Shown here piece by piece: positions 6,530 through 7,976 of a DNA stretch of 7,976 bases (positions are counted from its first letter, which is position 1; each line of letters begins with the position of its first letter). Below the pieces are notes generated by a model. That model saw only the letters and a program-made list of their open reading frames with translations. It did no database searches and had not been told where the DNA came from. Source of the DNA: Kiritimatiellia bacterium (GTDB lineage Bacteria > Verrucomicrobiota > Kiritimatiellia > RFP12 > UBA1067); the NCBI GenBank assembly GCA_017936245.1, contig JAGBFY010000343.1, positions 1 to 7,976 on the forward strand, in the 5' to 3' direction. Position numbers and translations under genes: made by a program.

Positions 6530-7615
6530 ATGAAGGATATAGATTTGATTGTGGCTGGTGCCGGCATCTGGGGATGCACGGTTGCAAGATGCGCTGCTGA
6601 GAGCGGACGCAAGGTTCTTGTGCTTGAACGCCGTTCGGTAACGGGCGGAAACGTGCGGTGCGAGACGGATCCTGAAACCGGTATCGAGGTGCATACCTAC
6701 GGAAGCCACATCTTCCATACCCATCTGGATGACGTGTGGGGATTTGTCCGTAGGTTTGTGGATTTCAACGGCTATCAACACAAGGTGCTTGCACGGTACA
6801 AAGGCCGGACGTATTTCCTCCCGTTGGGACTGACCCTTGTGAACAAGTTCTTCGGTGTCGAGCTGACGCCATCGGAACTTCCTGCGTTCATGTCCGACGA
6901 GACGCACAAGAAGGAACTGTTCGATGCGTTCTTCCGTGGCTATACGTCCAAGCAGTGGGGTAAGCCTCCAGAGGAGATAGACCCTACGATCATTCAGCGT
7001 GTTCCTGTACGTTCAACTTACGACGTAAACTATTTCAACGACTACAATCAGGGAATACCTCTTAGCGGATACAATTCGCTTTTTGAGAGACTGCTTGACC
7101 ATCCGAACATCACAGTCGAATGTGGACGCGAGTTCAGCCTGGAAGAGCATCGGTCGTCTGCGCTGTCTGGTGTTCCTGTGTGCTATTCCGGTCCGATAGA
7201 CCGTCTCTTCGGCTACCGCTATGGGGAACTGCCCTGGCGTTCGCTTGCTTTCGAACAGGAGAAGCTTGACATGGCGGACTTCCAGGGAACGAGTGTGGTG
7301 AACTACACCGAGGCAGAGGTCCCGTACACGCGCATACATGAGTTCAAGCACTACCACCCAGAGGACAGGGCAGTCATGTCCTGCGGCAAGACGATCATCA
7401 TGCGCGAATATCCGCGTGCATGGAAGTCTGGCGATGAACCGTATTATCCGGTGAACAATCCCGAATCGCAAGCGTTGCTTGAGAGATATCAGGCGGAGGC
7501 AGCGAAGGTTAAGGGGCTTGTAATCGGTGGGCGTCTGGGCGAATACAGGTATTACGACATGGATCAGTCCATCGGCAAGGCTCTTGAGGCGGCGAGGGCC
7601 ATTACAGGACGGTAG
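6530..7615 (+). CDS. glf: UDP-galactopyranose mutase
   Basis: Cytoplasmic FAD enzyme that interconverts UDP-galactopyranose and UDP-galactofuranose, the donor for galactofuranose in surface glycans. It has 361 residues, close to the usual 365-400. The N-terminal Rossmann motif GAGIWG (10-15) binds FAD, followed by VLVLERR (29-35) and TGGN (38-41). YGSHIFHT (57-64) is the family signature with the His near the flavin. GYTSKQWG (137-144) and the Arg of VPVR (R161) before the YxxNYF segment, then GIPLSGYNSLFERLL, match the substrate domain. YTRIHEFKH (266-274) carries the second conserved Arg (R268), and GRLGEYRYYDMDQSIGKAL (334-352) closes the FAD site. The two Arg positions correspond to those that hold the UDP-sugar diphosphate in characterised enzymes. 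The start is fixed because MKDIDLIVAGAG begins right at the family's N-terminus, yet there is no ribosome-binding site. The neighbours are not glycan-synthesis genes, so it seems to be a stand-alone unit here. All key residues are present. Confidence 0.95.
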   Translation: MKDIDLIVAGAGIWGCTVARCAAESGRKVLVLERRSVTGGNVRCETDPETGIEVHTYGSHIFHTHLDDVWGFVRRFVDFNGYQHKVLARYKGRTYFLPLGLTLVNKFFGVELTPSELPAFMSDETHKKELFDAFFRGYTSKQWGKPPEEIDPTIIQRVPVRSTYDVNYFNDYNQGIPLSGYNSLFERLLDHPNITVECGREFSLEEHRSSALSGVPVCYSGPIDRLFGYRYGELPWRSLAFEQEKLDMADFQGTSVVNYTEAEVPYTRIHEFKHYHPEDRAVMSCGKTIIMREYPRAWKSGDEPYYPVNNPESQALLERYQAEAAKVKGLVIGGRLGEYRYYDMDQSIGKALEAARAITGR

Positions 7616-7628
7616 CAGATTTTTTTTT
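7579..7628 (+). terminator. Weak or atypical terminator at the end of glf
   Basis: Nine T's (7620-7628) begin 5 bases after the TAG stop. The nearest stem is inside the coding end (7579-7586 with 7593-7600, 8 pairs including two G-T), which is 19 bases from the T-run, too far for a standard intrinsic terminator. The T-tract is clear; a terminator function is a guess. Confidence 0.3.
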
Positions 7629-7683
7629 CAGGAACGCAAAAGAATGCTTGCAATTTGTGGTGGAAAAAGTGTATCCTACGCAC

Positions 7684-7823
7684 CGTTGTGTGTAAGGGCT
7701 AATTGTCGCTTGTTTCGGTGTCTGCCGCGCATGAAGTGTGATGGCAGAGCTGCGGCGCCAAAAGCGTTGCGCACGATGCCGTTGTTGGAGGTCGCTTCAA
7801 TCGGTTCTCCTTGGCGGGGGTAA
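7684..7823 (+). ncRNA. Possible small structured RNA (speculative)
   Basis: Downstream of TTGCAA-N18-TATCCT, a transcript starting near 7684 would include a two-part stem (6 pairs, then a bulge and 4 pairs around TGAAG, 7721-7748) and a GC-rich segment with short self-complementary runs (GGCGCC, TTGCGC, 7754-7772). It shows no signature of SRP RNA, 6S RNA, tmRNA or RNase P. No clear terminator was found. Confidence 0.15.
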
Positions 7824-7838
7824 CAGTCGATTTATCAT
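7811..7838 (+). promoter_or_regulatory. Candidate promoter of the lipoprotein gene
   Basis: TTGGCG (7811-7816, 4/6) and TATCAT (7833-7838, 5/6) are separated by 16 bases. The start point would be near 7845, giving a leader of about 48 bases to the gene at 7893. TATGGT at 7844-7849 is a weaker alternative -10. Confidence 0.35.
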
Positions 7839-7892
7839 GAAATTATGGTGAGTAAGGCGAAAATACGCTGAACTTGCAAAGAGAGGAAAACG

Positions 7893-7976
7893 ATGATGAA
7901 CATTAAGTTCGGTTTGGTTGCAGGCGCTGCTGTCGCATGCGTTGTTATGTCGGGCTGCAAGGCTCCCAAGACTCAG
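7893..7976 (+). CDS. Putative lipoprotein, N-terminus only (3' end outside window)
   Basis: Only 28 codons are present, and the frame is still open at the window edge. They encode a short N-terminal region with one Lys, a hydrophobic stretch (about 6-19, LVAGAAVACVVM) and the lipobox M-S-G-C with C22 as the likely lipidated residue, followed by KAPKTQ. This is the pattern of a type II signal peptide, so the product would be anchored to the inner or outer membrane. AGAGGA (7882-7887) is the ribosome-binding site. Two ATG codons in tandem (7893 and 7896) lie 5 and 8 bases from it, so the second may be the real start. Nothing can be said of its function. Confidence 0.7.
   Translation, partial: MMNIKFGLVAGAAVACVVMSGCKAPKTQ

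Larger units (their letters stand above)
7616..7892 (+). other. Intergenic region between glf and the lipoprotein gene
   Basis: The gap contains a T-tract, one promoter-like pair (TTGCAA 7648-7653, 18-base spacer, TATCCT 7672-7677), a hairpin-prone segment (TCTGCC 7721-7726 with GGCAGA 7743-7748, and an inner CGCA 7728-7731 with TGTG 7737-7740), and a second promoter-like pair before the lipoprotein gene. An ORF of 59 codons (7644-7823) has AGGAA 9 bases before its ATG. Its Arg- and Cys-rich product resembles no family I know, and it overlaps the promoter-like pair, so I do not call it a gene. Confidence 0.5.

Overview
The window reads as a stretch of chromosome from a Gram-negative, polysaccharide-degrading bacterium. 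The signs are an outer-membrane FadL-type barrel, several Sec signal peptides, a lipoprotein start, Shine-Dalgarno sites and good sigma-70-type promoters. Secreted glycoside hydrolases next to a secreted glycine-rich repeat protein, at a balanced base composition, fit a member of the Verrucomicrobia/Kiritimatiellae part of the PVC group. That placement is inference: there is no rRNA or other marker gene here.

Layout, all genes on the + strand. (1) Positions 1-1274 hold the C-terminal part of a GH78-type alpha-L-rhamnosidase whose start lies outside the window. (2) From about 1326 an extended -10 promoter precedes a probable two-gene operon. It encodes a secreted protein made of two Gly-rich repeats (1367-2938, with its original end displaced to another frame up to 3084 by a one-base deletion) and, 18 bases further on, a secreted TIM-barrel glycoside-hydrolase-like protein (3103-4896). 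(3) A near-perfect promoter with an overlapping inverted repeat drives a FadL/OmpP1-family outer-membrane transporter (5006-6349), which ends in a strong hairpin (6378-6413). (4) UDP-galactopyranose mutase, glf (6530-7615), has its -10 box so close to the ATG that the mRNA is probably leaderless. (5) A 277-base gap (7616-7892) holds a T-tract, two promoter-like pairs, a possible structured RNA and a doubtful small ORF. (6) From 7893 a lipoprotein gene begins and runs off the end.

How the genes fit together: the first three proteins look like extracellular carbohydrate handling (debranching of rhamnose, an extracellular Gly-rich protein of unknown role, and a putative glycosidase). The FadL homologue imports hydrophobic molecules across the outer membrane. 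Glf makes UDP-galactofuranose for surface glycans. The last three genes appear to be independent transcription units. The most unusual points are the frameshifted, internally duplicated Gly-rich protein paired with a divergent TIM-barrel protein, the operator-like dyads at two promoters, and the probable leaderless glf message. No mobile element, CRISPR array, tRNA or rRNA was seen.
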